DNA of 64,000 bases from Bog-473 sp963807675. Its GTDB lineage: Bacteria > Actinomycetota > Acidimicrobiia > Acidimicrobiales > RAAP-2. The translations under genes were made by a program, and so were the position numbers. This document shows, piece after piece, positions 17,400 through 25,048 of the stretch (position 1 is its first letter; each line of letters starts with the position of its first letter). The stretch covers positions 1,302,001 through 1,366,000 of the forward strand of contig CAWECP010000012.1 of assembly GCA_963807675.1 (NCBI GenBank), given 5' to 3'. A model generated the notes under the pieces. It was not told the DNA's origin, searched no databases, and saw only the letters and a list, made by a program, of their open reading frames with translations.

Positions 17400-18242
17400 G
17401 ATGATCCTCCCCTGACGTGGCGGTGGTACCACGCCTCGTCGTAGGCCCGGAAGAAGTCGCCCAGCTCGTGGACCATCCGGTCGAACGAGGACGCGGCGAA
17501 CAGCACCGGCTGGTAGCGGGTGATGTCGTACTCGAGGGTCCCCATGCGCAGCAGGTCCCAGGCCCTGATGTCGGCCCGGCGGTACGCCTCGAGCTCGCCG
17601 TAGCTCGAGAGCAGGCCGGCGCCGTACGCCTTCAGGTCTCCCGCCTCGTCGACCACGCCGAACTCGAGCGTGAACCAGAAGACGCGGGAGAAGAACTCGA
17701 GGGCCTCGGGGCTGGTGGTGCGGCGCGAGGCCCGGCCGGCCTCCATGTAGAGCGAGGCCAGGCTGGGCGAGCCGAGCATGTTGGCGTGGCCGACGATCTC
17801 GTGCACCAAGTCGGGCTCCGGCGTGTAGAAGGGCACGGAGTGGTGGCGGACGTACTGCGTCGACAGGAACGTCCGCTCGGCCAGCGCGCCGTAGAAGTCC
17901 CGGGTGGGCACCAGCCCCGGGACCGGGCGGATGTGGAACCCGGTCAGCGCGTGCACCCGCTCGTCGACCTCGCGCAGCTGCGGCACGCGTCCGGCCGGGA
18001 GCAGGAGGCGCGCCGGCGCCACGCCGGTACTCGCGGCAGGCGTGGTCCCGGTGTTCGGTGGCGAGCTGGCGCGAGACCAGCCGCCACACCTCGTCCTCCT
18101 CCGCCGTGTAGGCCACGTCGGGGATGGGTTCGCCCGGCCGGTAGGCGGCGCCCACGGCGGCGATGCGCTCCCGCCGCGCCCGGTACTCGGGGTCGGAGAA
18201 CCCCGGGTGGTCGGTCGGGAGCTCGAACGTTGAGGTAAGCAT
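17396..18242 (-). CDS. phhA: Phenylalanine 4-monooxygenase (frame broken once)
   Basis: About 281 residues read through one extra base near 18018-18023. First part: MLTSTFELPTDHPGFSDPEYRARR... HACREYRRG; second part: RVPQLREVDERVHALTGFHIRPVPGLV... The pterin-dependent aromatic hydroxylase core is plain: FLSTQYVRHHSVPFYTPEPDLVHEIVGHANML supplies the two His of the iron site (HEIVGH), and FFSRVFWFTLEFGVV the Glu ligand. It hydroxylates phenylalanine to tyrosine with tetrahydropterin and O2. First gene of the operon, divergent from the Lrp/AsnC gene with repeated TGTCA half-sites between. No separate N-terminal ACT domain, as usual for bacterial forms. Confidence 0.88.
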
Positions 18243-18247
18243 TTTGG

Positions 18248-18334
18248 TGTCATCTTGCGCCCTGAGTGTCAGAATATCCAGCCGATGACAGTGAATCCAC
18301 ACAGATACGGCCGATTTGCCCTGATAGTGTGACA
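18248..18334. promoter_or_regulatory. Four TGTCA/TGACA half-sites between phhA and lrp
   Basis: TGTCA at 18248-18252 and 18267-18271, TGACA at 18286-18290 and 18330-18334. The first three start exactly 19 bp apart; the second and third form an inverted repeat TGTCA-N14-TGACA. Spacing near two helical turns suits a multimeric Lrp/AsnC regulator, so these are probably the operator of the divergent gene next door. Confidence 0.5.
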
Positions 18335-18345
18335 ATTCGTATAGA
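18316..18345 (+). promoter_or_regulatory. Putative promoter of the Lrp/AsnC gene
   Basis: TTGCCC (18316-18321), 18-bp spacer, TATAGA (18340-18345). A TGACA half-site (18330-18334) lies inside the spacer, consistent with autoregulation. Shine-Dalgarno GAGGGGAG at 18357-18364. Confidence 0.4.
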
Positions 18346-18370
18346 AGAAACGACCCGAGGGGAGCGCCCG

Positions 18371-18832
18371 ATGGACGATCTGTCCGGCCTCGATGACACC
18401 GACCGCCTCATGGTGCGCGAGCTCCAGGTCGACGGACGCCTGTCGGTCAACGCGCTGGCCGAACGGGCCAACGTCTCGCGGGCCACCGCCTACGGCCGGT
18501 TCAACCGGCTCTGCGACTCCGGGGTGATCCGGGGCTTCAGCGCGGTGATCGACCCGGCCCGGGTGGGACTACCGATCGCGGCGCTCATCCTGGTCAACAT
18601 CGAGCAGAACAGCTGGCAGGCGATACGCGAGGAACTGGCCGAGCTGCCCGGACTCGAGTACCTGGCGTTCACCAGCGGGGGTTTCGACATGGTGCTGCTC
18701 GTGCGCGTACCGGACGTGGTCGCCCTGCGCGACGTGGTGCTCGTCCGCCTGCACGGCTCCAGGCACGTGCGTTCGACCCAGACCATCTTCGTGCTCGACG
18801 AGGCCGAACGCCGGCTTACCACTCCCGCCTGA
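18371..18832 (+). CDS. Lrp/AsnC family transcriptional regulator
   Basis: 153 residues from ATG 18371 (Shine-Dalgarno GAGGGGAG upstream). N-terminal helix-turn-helix: LDDTDRLMVRELQVDGRLSVNALAERANVSRATAYGRFNRL; then the RAM/ligand-binding alpha-beta domain with IAALILVNIEQNSW, LPGLEYLAFTSGGFDMVLLV and TQTIFVLDEA. Such proteins assemble as octamers and sense amino acids. Divergent placement against the phenylalanine/tyrosine operon makes it the probable regulator of that operon, with phenylalanine or tyrosine as a likely effector (inference). Confidence 0.9.
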   Translation: MDDLSGLDDTDRLMVRELQVDGRLSVNALAERANVSRATAYGRFNRLCDSGVIRGFSAVIDPARVGLPIAALILVNIEQNSWQAIREELAELPGLEYLAFTSGGFDMVLLVRVPDVVALRDVVLVRLHGSRHVRSTQTIFVLDEAERRLTTPA

Positions 18833-18851
18833 GAAGGAAGCCCCGCCTCCC

Positions 18852-19079
18852 GTGAGCCCCCGGCGCAAGCCCAGGCCTCGTAAGCCCAAGCAGAAGCTGC
18901 CCCCGGTCCGCAAGTACGTCCGTTACACCGGCGGCGGTCGACGCTACTGGCGGATCGGCGGGCCACTCACCCGTGAGCGGGAGGCCGAGGCCGTGGCCGC
19001 CCGGCGCGCCAAGCCACCCGGCCGGCTGGGCCGCTTCGTGCTTCGCGTGCTCGGTGGCAGGCCACAGCCGCCTCGCTGA
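18852..19079 (+). CDS. Small highly basic protein
   Basis: 75 residues, GTG start 18852, with AAGGAAG about 11 nt upstream. Extremely rich in Arg/Lys/Pro: SPRRKPRPRKPKQKLPPVRKYVRYTGGGRRYWRI, then PLTREREAEAVAARRAKPPGRLGRFVLRVLGGRPQPPR. No domain recognised; composition suggests nucleic-acid or ribosome binding. It follows the Lrp gene by 19 nt and ends 1 nt before the converging FtsH-like gene, which neatly fills the gap and supports it as a gene. High GC alone can yield such Arg/Pro-rich frames, so confidence is moderate. Confidence 0.45.
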   Translation: MSPRRKPRPRKPKQKLPPVRKYVRYTGGGRRYWRIGGPLTREREAEAVAARRAKPPGRLGRFVLRVLGGRPQPPR

Positions 19080-19080
19080 A

Positions 19081-20977
19081 TCAGATCCGGCCATTGCCCA
19101 CACCCGTCCCCGTCACTGCGATCGAGATGGACGGGCGCAGCTCGGTCACCACCGGGTCCTTGGCGTTGATCGCCCGCTCAATGACGTCGGTGATCTCCGA
19201 CCCCACCAGCTCGTCGCACTCCAGCAGCGCGTCGCGCAGCGCCTCGACCACCTGCGGGTGGGAGTCCACGATCGCCTTGGCGGCGTCGCACGAGCCCATG
19301 AGGAGCGCGTCGAGCTCGGCCCGGGCGTCCTTGTCGCCCAGCACCTTGTCGACCAGGTTCCCCGCCAGGTAGCCGTTGCCCGCCGCCGCCACCGAAATCA
19401 GCGAGTTGCCCATGCCGCACGCGCCGATCATCTGCGCGCCCATGGCCGTGGCCGCCGCCAGGTCCGAGGCAGGTCCCGTCGACACCTCGTCGAACCAGCG
19501 CTCCTCGGCCACCATGCCGCCCATGGCGATCTGCAGCAGCGCGTGCATCTCCTCGCTGCTCTTGGTGAAGCGCTCTTCGGTGTCGGAGTGCTGCAGCAGG
19601 CCGAGCGAGTCGCGGCGCTTGACGATCGAGAGCACGTCGAGCTGGCGCGTCTGGCCCACGAAGTAGGCCACGGTGGCGTGGCCGGCCTCGTGGGTGGCCA
19701 CCCGGTCGCGCTCGTCGGGCGTGTAGATGGTCTCGTCGGTCACGCCGAGCTCGACCAGCATCTTGGCTTCGGCCATGTCGGCCATGGTCATGGCCGAGCG
19801 GCCGTGCGTCAGGGCGATGACGAGCGCCTCGTCCATCAGCCGCTCCAGTGCGGCCGGCGAGTAGCCGAACGTCATGCCGGCGACGATGTCGACGGCCCCG
19901 TGCGCGTCCAGGTCGGCCTCGTGCGCCTTCTTGCCCAGGTAGTAGGCGACGATGTCGCCGCGGGCCCGGCGCCCCGGCAGACCGAAGTAGATGCTGCGGT
20001 CGAAGCGGCCCGGGCGGATCAGCGCCGGGTCGAGGTCGTCCTTGCGGTTGGTCGCCCCCACCACGAGCACGTTGGCCGGCACGACCGCCGGCTTCTTCAG
20101 CTTGGCCCCGTCGGGCAGGTAGCGGTTGAGGAGGTCGATCCACGATGAGGCGACGCGCTGGCCGCGGGTCGGCTGGTCGAAGGACTGCAGCTGCACCAGC
20201 AGCTCGTTGACCACCCCGCTCACGCCCTCGGTGCCGCCGGTGCCCCCCATGCCGCGACGGGTAGCCCCGATGGCGTCGATCTCCTCGATGAAGCCGATCG
20301 CCCCGCCCTCCCGGTGCGCGTGCTTGCGCAGCTGCTTGAAGAAGGAGCGGATCTTGCGGTTGGTCTGCCCGTAGTACATCGACTGGAAGGCCGAGGCCGA
20401 CACGAAGAGGAACGGGACGTTGGCCTCCTTGGCCATCGCCTTGGCCACGAAGGTCTTGCCCGTCCCCGGAGGACCTTCGAACAGGACGCCGCGCCGCGCC
20501 GTGCCGCCCATGGTGTCGCGGAAGGTCTGGTGGGCCAGGAAGAGGTTGATGGAGCGCACGACCTCGGCCTTGATCCCGTCGATCCCGACGAGGTCCTCCA
20601 GCCCGACCTCCGTCTCGCCCGGGCGGATCAAGATGTGCGGCGAGCGGCCGGCCCCCAGCAGCGGCAGGAGCATGACGGCGCCCAGCATGCACACGATGAC
20701 GATGATCGGGAGGGCGGAAATCGAGCCCGTGCGGCACCGGTACGGAGGGGAAGATGCCGTGGCCCGTGATCGACCGGATGACGATCCAGCCGAGCCCGAG
20801 CGCGAGGACGGCCACGAGGCGGCGGAGGCGGATGAGCCGCCGGCGCTCCCGGGCCCGGCTCACGTCGGCGCTGCCCAGAATGGCGTCGCCCACGATCCCG
20901 GTCATGGCGGCGTTCGCCTGGTGGGTGGCGGGTTGGGGACGCGTCGGGCTAGGGACCGTATCGGTGGGCCGACTCAT
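19081..20977 (-). CDS. FtsH-like membrane AAA+ zinc protease (frame broken once)
   Basis: About 631 residues through one extra base near 20715-20735. N-terminus: cytoplasmic MSRPTDTVPSPTRPQP..., helix 1 LVAVLALGLGWIVI; after the break, helix 2 LPIIVIVCMLGAVMLLPLLG. AAA+ domain: Walker A GPPGTGKT, pore loop FQSMYYGQ, Walker B FIEEIDAIG (Glu where FtsH has Asp), sensor GATNRKDDLDPALIRPGRFD. M41 protease: HEAGH zinc site and GPASDLAAAT with the third ligand Asp. So it keeps ATPase and protease residues. It lacks the periplasmic domain of true FtsH (only a short loop between the helices) and ends without the usual acidic tail, so it is a divergent FtsH paralogue. The promoter region carries a palindrome at 21049-21062. 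Confidence 0.8.
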
Positions 20978-21048
20978 GATCTGACTCCGTTCATCCCCCG
21001 GTGGACCTTGTCACCTTAAGAATCGCGCTCGTGACTCGATCTTGCGAA

Positions 21049-21062
21049 GTGACGAAAGTCAC
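21049..21062. promoter_or_regulatory. DosR-like palindrome GTGAC-GAAA-GTCAC
   Basis: Perfect 5-bp arms around GAAA, 72 bp before the FtsH-like start and about 49 bp upstream of the start expected from a -10 TAAGGT (21013-21018, minus strand; no good -35). The core GACGAAAGTC is shared with the site at 34520-34533. Resembles the GGGAC-N4-GTCCC box of DosR/NarL-type response regulators. Confidence 0.45.
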
Positions 21063-21102
21063 ATCGAGGGTGTAATTGTTCGGCCGTTAACGACCTGGCC
21101 GC

Positions 21103-21573
21103 TCAGCCCGGGTCGCGCACCCACTGGGGCAGGAAGACGTCCGTGCCGTCGGGGCGGGCCTGGGGCGTGAAGACCACCCGGACCGGCTCGCCGATCTCGA
21201 TCGTCGACGGGTCGACGCTGTTGATGTCGGCCCCGGGGCCGGTCACCAGGTTCCCGACCAGGCGCAGGCTCGGCTTCTCGGCCAGGGTCACGGTGATGAC
21301 CGGGAAGGGCGCGTAGGGGGCGTAGGCCGGGAGCACAGGGGGATGCACCACGACGAAGGACCAGATCGCCCCCCTCCCCGACAGGGCCTGCCAGCCCCGC
21401 TCGGTCGACTGGCACTCCGGGCACATCACCCGGGGCGGGAAGCGCAGTGCGCCGCACGCGAGACAGACCTGCACCCGGAGCTCGCCGGCCGCCGTGCCCG
21501 CCCAGAACCCGTCCGACTCCTCGTCGCCCAGGGGGAGCAGGAGACCCTCGGGGGGAGCCGCCTCGGTGGTCAT
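21103..21573 (-). CDS. OB-fold/zinc-ribbon DUF35 protein
   Basis: 156 residues. N-terminal helix FWAGTAAGELRVQVC, a four-cysteine rubredoxin-like zinc ribbon (CLACG...MCPEC) and an OB-fold domain (GRGAIWSFVVVHPP, VITVTLAEKPSLRLVGNL, EIGEPVRVVF). Members (ChsH2-type) partner with thiolases, HMG-CoA synthase-like enzymes or MaoC-like hydratases and help bind acyl-CoA. No thiolase gene lies beside it here, so its partner is unknown. Start ATG 21573. It is divergent from the aldehyde dehydrogenase. Confidence 0.85.
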   Translation of the reverse strand: MTTEAAPPEGLLLPLGDEESDGFWAGTAAGELRVQVCLACGALRFPPRVMCPECQSTERGWQALSGRGAIWSFVVVHPPVLPAYAPYAPFPVITVTLAEKPSLRLVGNLVTGPGADINSVDPSTIEIGEPVRVVFTPQARPDGTDVFLPQWVRDPG

Positions 21574-21659
21574 CCGCCCAGTCTGCCTTGCCTGCCCTGT
21601 CCCCGAGGGCGGCTGCCGAACTGCCCCTTTTGGCGGCCCGACCCGGCCCTGGTTGAATG

Positions 21660-21672
21660 TGACGCGCCGTCA
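21660..21672. promoter_or_regulatory. Palindrome TGACG-CGC-CGTCA upstream of aldehyde dehydrogenase
   Basis: Perfect inverted repeat 32 bp before ATG 21705, with the same arms and 3-nt spacer as 6036-6048. Candidate operator shared by two catabolic genes 15 kb apart. Confidence 0.45.
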
Positions 21673-21704
21673 GATCCGCTGACGCCGGCACCACGGGAGC
21701 ACAC

Positions 21705-23177
21705 ATGTCCGAGACCACCCAGCGCGACGAGCACCAGCTCCTCATCGGGGGCAAGTGGGTCGACGCGTCCGACGGGACCTACGAGATCGTCAACCCGGCC
21801 ACCGAGGAGATCGTCGGGCTCGCCCCCAACGCCAGCGCGGACGACGCCGTGGCCGCCGCGGCGGCGGCCAAGGAGGCCCAGCCCGGCTGGGCGGCCTGGT
21901 CCCAGGACGACCGCAGCGCGCTCATGCGCGAGGCCGCCGACGCCATCCGGGCCAAGTCGGCCGAGCTGCTCCCGCTGGTGATCGCCGAGACGGGCGCCAC
22001 CGCGACCGTCGGCTCCCGCATGCAGGTGCCCGTGGCGGCCGACCGTTTCGAGCGCTACGCCCGCGACCCGCGCCAGGTCCTGCAGACAGCGCTGCTCCCC
22101 CAGCCGGCCCAGGCCACGCCCCTGGCCCCGGGCGGGATCATCGGCGGCATGGTCAACCGCCAGCCCGTCGGCGTGGTGGCCTGCATCACCTCGTACAACT
22201 TCCCCATGGTCAACATGGCCGGCAAGGTGGCGCCGGCGCTCGCCGCCGGCAACACCGTGGTGGTCAAGCCCGCGCCGCAGGACCCCCTGGCCATCGTCGA
22301 GCTGGTGCGCATCCTGAACGACGTCGGCTTTCCGCCGGGCGTGGTCAACCTGGTCAACGGCAACGGCCCGGCCTCCTCCGCCGCGCTGGTCGACGCCGAC
22401 GAGGTGGACTGCGTCAGCTTCACCGGCTCGACCCAGGTCGGCGTGACCATCGCCGAGAAGGCGGCCCGCACCATGAAGCGCACGCTGCTCGAACTGGGCG
22501 GCAAGGGTGCCTGCGTGGTGTTCGAGGACGCGGACATCAAGGGTGCGGTGGGGTGCATCGGCTCGACCTGGTCGTTCCACTCGGGCCAGATCTGCACCGC
22601 CCCGACCCGCGCCGTGGTCCACCGCAGCGTGTTCGACCAGGTGCGCGACGGCCTGGTCCAGATGGCCGGCTTCCTCAAGGTGGGCGACCCCACCGACAAG
22701 GCCACGGTGATCGGCCCGGTCATCTCGGCCGCACAGCGCGGGCGCATCGAGGCGCACATCGAATCGGCGCAGGAGGACGGCGGCGACGTCGTCATCGGCG
22801 GCGCGCGCCCGGCCGACCTGCCCAAGGGTTTCTACGTGGCGCCCACCCTCATTACGGGCGACAACCGCATCCGGGTGGCCCGCGAGGAGATCTTCGGGCC
22901 CGTCATCACCATGATCCCCTTCGACGACGAGGAGGAGGGCATCGCCATCGCCAACGACTCGGACTTCGGGCTGTACGACTACGTCTTCTCGCAGGACGGG
23001 GCCCGGGCGCTGCGGGTGGCCAAGCGCCTTCAGGCCGGCCACGTCGGCATCAACACGGCCCAGCGCAACCACGAGGCGCCTTTCGGCGGCTTCAAGATGT
23101 CCGGCGTGGGGCGCGACGGCGGCGACTACGGCCTCCTGGCCTACACCGAGCCGCAGGCGATCATCTGGAGCTCGTAG
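21705..23177 (+). CDS. NAD(P)-dependent aldehyde dehydrogenase
   Basis: 490 residues, intact. Opens LLIGGKWVDASDGTYEIVNPATEE; Rossmann part ITSYNFPMVNMAGKVAPALAAGN with the catalytic Asn; LELGGKG supplies the general base Glu; the nucleophile Cys is in HSGQICTAPTR; EIFGPV and PFGGFKMSGVGRDGG close the family pattern. It oxidises an aldehyde to the acid; substrate unknown. The SDR gene converges on it from downstream. The upstream palindrome TGACG-N3-CGTCA suggests TetR-type control. Confidence 0.9.
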   Translation: MSETTQRDEHQLLIGGKWVDASDGTYEIVNPATEEIVGLAPNASADDAVAAAAAAKEAQPGWAAWSQDDRSALMREAADAIRAKSAELLPLVIAETGATATVGSRMQVPVAADRFERYARDPRQVLQTALLPQPAQATPLAPGGIIGGMVNRQPVGVVACITSYNFPMVNMAGKVAPALAAGNTVVVKPAPQDPLAIVELVRILNDVGFPPGVVNLVNGNGPASSAALVDADEVDCVSFTGSTQVGVTIAEKAARTMKRTLLELGGKGACVVFEDADIKGAVGCIGSTWSFHSGQICTAPTRAVVHRSVFDQVRDGLVQMAGFLKVGDPTDKATVIGPVISAAQRGRIEAHIESAQEDGGDVVIGGARPADLPKGFYVAPTLITGDNRIRVAREEIFGPVITMIPFDDEEEGIAIANDSDFGLYDYVFSQDGARALRVAKRLQAGHVGINTAQRNHEAPFGGFKMSGVGRDGGDYGLLAYTEPQAIIWSS

Positions 23178-23186
23178 GCCCGACGG

Positions 23187-23959
23187 TCACGGCGCGACCT
23201 GGACCCGGTGCCAGCCGCCAGCCGCCAGGTTGCCGCCGTCCACGTGCACGGTGGTGCCGGTGATGAAGCGGGCCAGGTCACTGGCCAGGAACAGGATGGC
23301 GCCGGCGCCGTCCGCGCCGTGCCCCAGTGGCCGAGCGGCGGGTTGGGCGGCGTGCGGTACGGGCGCGCCGAGCCTTCCGGGGCGCCGGCCAGGCCGCCGG
23401 CCGACGCCGTCCCCTCCGTCACCAGGACGTCGGGCGCCATGGCGTTGACCCGGATGCCCCGGGGCGCCAGCTCGAGCGCGAGCGTCTGGGTCAGGTTGGC
23501 TTGCGCCGCCTTCATGGCGCTGTAGACGGCGAACAGCGGCGCGGCGCGGTGGGCCTCGATGGAGGTCACGTTGACGATGCACCCGCCCTCGGGGATGTGC
23601 GGCACGGCGGCGCGCACGAGCTGCGTCACCTGGGTGAAGTTCTCCGCGATCAGCGCCGCCTCGCCCTTGGCCGAGACGTCGAGCAGCGGGGCGCCGAAGG
23701 TGCCGCCGGCGTTGTTGACCACGGCGTCGATGCGCCCGAAGCGCGCCGCCACCTCCTCGACGAAGGCGCTCAGGGCGACGGCGTCGCGCACGTCGAAGCT
23801 GCGATGGAACGGGTCGTCGCCGTGCCCGAAACCCTCGGCCCGGTCGCACAGGGCGAGGACGGCCCCCTGCTCGGCGAACAGCTCGGCCGTGGCGGCACCG
23901 ATGCCGGCGGCCGCCCCGGTGACGAGGACGACCTTTCCCTCCAGGCCGAGCAGGCTCAC
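23187..23959 (-). CDS. Short-chain dehydrogenase/reductase (frame broken once)
   Basis: About 256 residues. Rossmann cofactor motif TGAAAGIG, NNAG at the end of strand 4, catalytic Ser in VNVTSIEAHRAA and YSAMK (Tyr-x3-Lys). In the end region the frame changes near 23314-23320: removal of two bases (a CG repeat) restores HWGTADGAGAILFLASDLARFITGTT and VDGGNLAAGGWHRVQVAP, the normal C-terminus. The total length (773 nt) fits a 2-bp insertion. NAD(P)H-linked alcohol/ketone oxidoreductase of unknown substrate, tail-to-tail with the aldehyde dehydrogenase and divergent from the TauD-type gene. Confidence 0.82.
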
Positions 23960-24025
23960 CGCGCCGGGCCTGGCAACGCCGCCATGACAGCCTCGAGCAC
24001 GCCGGACAAGCTAGTGGCGGCGGCG

Positions 24026-24087
24026 TGCACCCGGCCGGGTGTCGCGGATACAATTTAACTCCGACCGATTTGATCAGGAATGAGGAG
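24026..24087 (+). promoter_or_regulatory. Promoter and ribosome binding site of the TauD-type gene
   Basis: GTGCAC (24026-24031), 17-bp spacer, TACAAT (24049-24054), then Shine-Dalgarno GAGGAG (24082-24087) 4 nt before ATG 24092. This fixes the start at MALDVRRST rather than the upstream MRSAMAL. Confidence 0.45.
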
Positions 24088-24091
24088 CGCC

Positions 24092-25015
24092 ATGGCACTC
24101 GACGTGAGGCGGAGCACCATCACGACCCGGCGGCTGACCGGGCGCATCGGCGCCGAGCTCGGCGGGGTGGAGCTGCGCGCGGCCGGTGACGACCAGATCG
24201 AGGAGGTGCGGGCCGCCCTGCTGGCGCACCGGGTGATCTTCATGCGCGGACAGCACCTGTCGGCGCAAGAGCAGATCGACTTCGCGCGCCGGCTCGGCCC
24301 GCTGACCCAGGGCCACCCCACCCTGCCGGTGGTCGACGGCGAGGAGCTGATCCTCGACCTGGACTCGTTGGCCGGTGGTTCGGCCAACCACTGGCACACC
24401 GACGTGACCTTCGTCGACCGCCCGCCCGCCTTCTCCATTCTGCGCGCCCTGGTGTTGCCCGAGGTCGGCGGCGACACGCTGTGGGCCAACACCGTGGCCG
24501 CCTACGCCGACCTGCCCGAGGACCTGCGCACGCTGGCCGACGGCCTGCGCGCCGTGCACTCCAACGGCCACGACTACGGGCGCGTCGACCTGCTGAAGCT
24601 GCGCACCTCCATCGGCGAGGAGCGCCTGGCCCACCTCACGGCCTTCGTCTCCCAGGTCTTCGAGACCGAGCATCCGGTGGTGCGCGAGCACCCCGAGACG
24701 GGCGAGCGGGCGCTCCTGCTGGGCGGGTTCGCCCACCGGCTGGTCGGGCACGGCTCGGCCGAGTCGGTCGACCTGCTCCGGATCTTCCAGGCCTACGTGA
24801 CCCGGCCCGAGAACATCGTCCGCTGGCACTGGGAGGTCGGCGACGTGGCCATGTGGGACAACCGCTCCACCCAGCACTACGCCATCTTCGACTACGGCGA
24901 CGAGCACCGGCGCATGCAGCGGGTGACGACCCAGGGCATGCCGGTGGTCGGGCTGGACGGGCGGCCGAGCGAGGCACTGCAGGGGGACGCGGCGCTCTAC
25001 AACCTGGTGGACTGA
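24092..25015 (+). CDS. TauD/TfdA-family 2-oxoglutarate/Fe(II) dioxygenase
   Basis: 307 residues. Double-stranded beta-helix: GRIGAELGGVEL and LLAHRVIFMRGQ at the start; Fe ligands His/Asp in NHWHTDVTF and the distal His in DNRSTQHYAI; the 2-oxoglutarate-binding Arg in HRRMQRVT. Hydroxylates a substrate next to a sulfonate, aryl-ether or similar group while decarboxylating 2-oxoglutarate; substrate not readable. The PLP enzyme follows after 33 nt on the same strand, so both may act on one amino-containing compound. Confidence 0.88.
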   Translation: MALDVRRSTITTRRLTGRIGAELGGVELRAAGDDQIEEVRAALLAHRVIFMRGQHLSAQEQIDFARRLGPLTQGHPTLPVVDGEELILDLDSLAGGSANHWHTDVTFVDRPPAFSILRALVLPEVGGDTLWANTVAAYADLPEDLRTLADGLRAVHSNGHDYGRVDLLKLRTSIGEERLAHLTAFVSQVFETEHPVVREHPETGERALLLGGFAHRLVGHGSAESVDLLRIFQAYVTRPENIVRWHWEVGDVAMWDNRSTQHYAIFDYGDEHRRMQRVTTQGMPVVGLDGRPSEALQGDAALYNLVD

Positions 25016-25048
25016 GCGCGCACCCACCTCATGGGCTAAGAACGCCTC

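Noticed and set aside
15495..18335. 946-codon frame across three genes of the tyrosine operon
   Set aside because: A patchwork of true pieces and shadows created by frame breaks; the genes are recognised separately.
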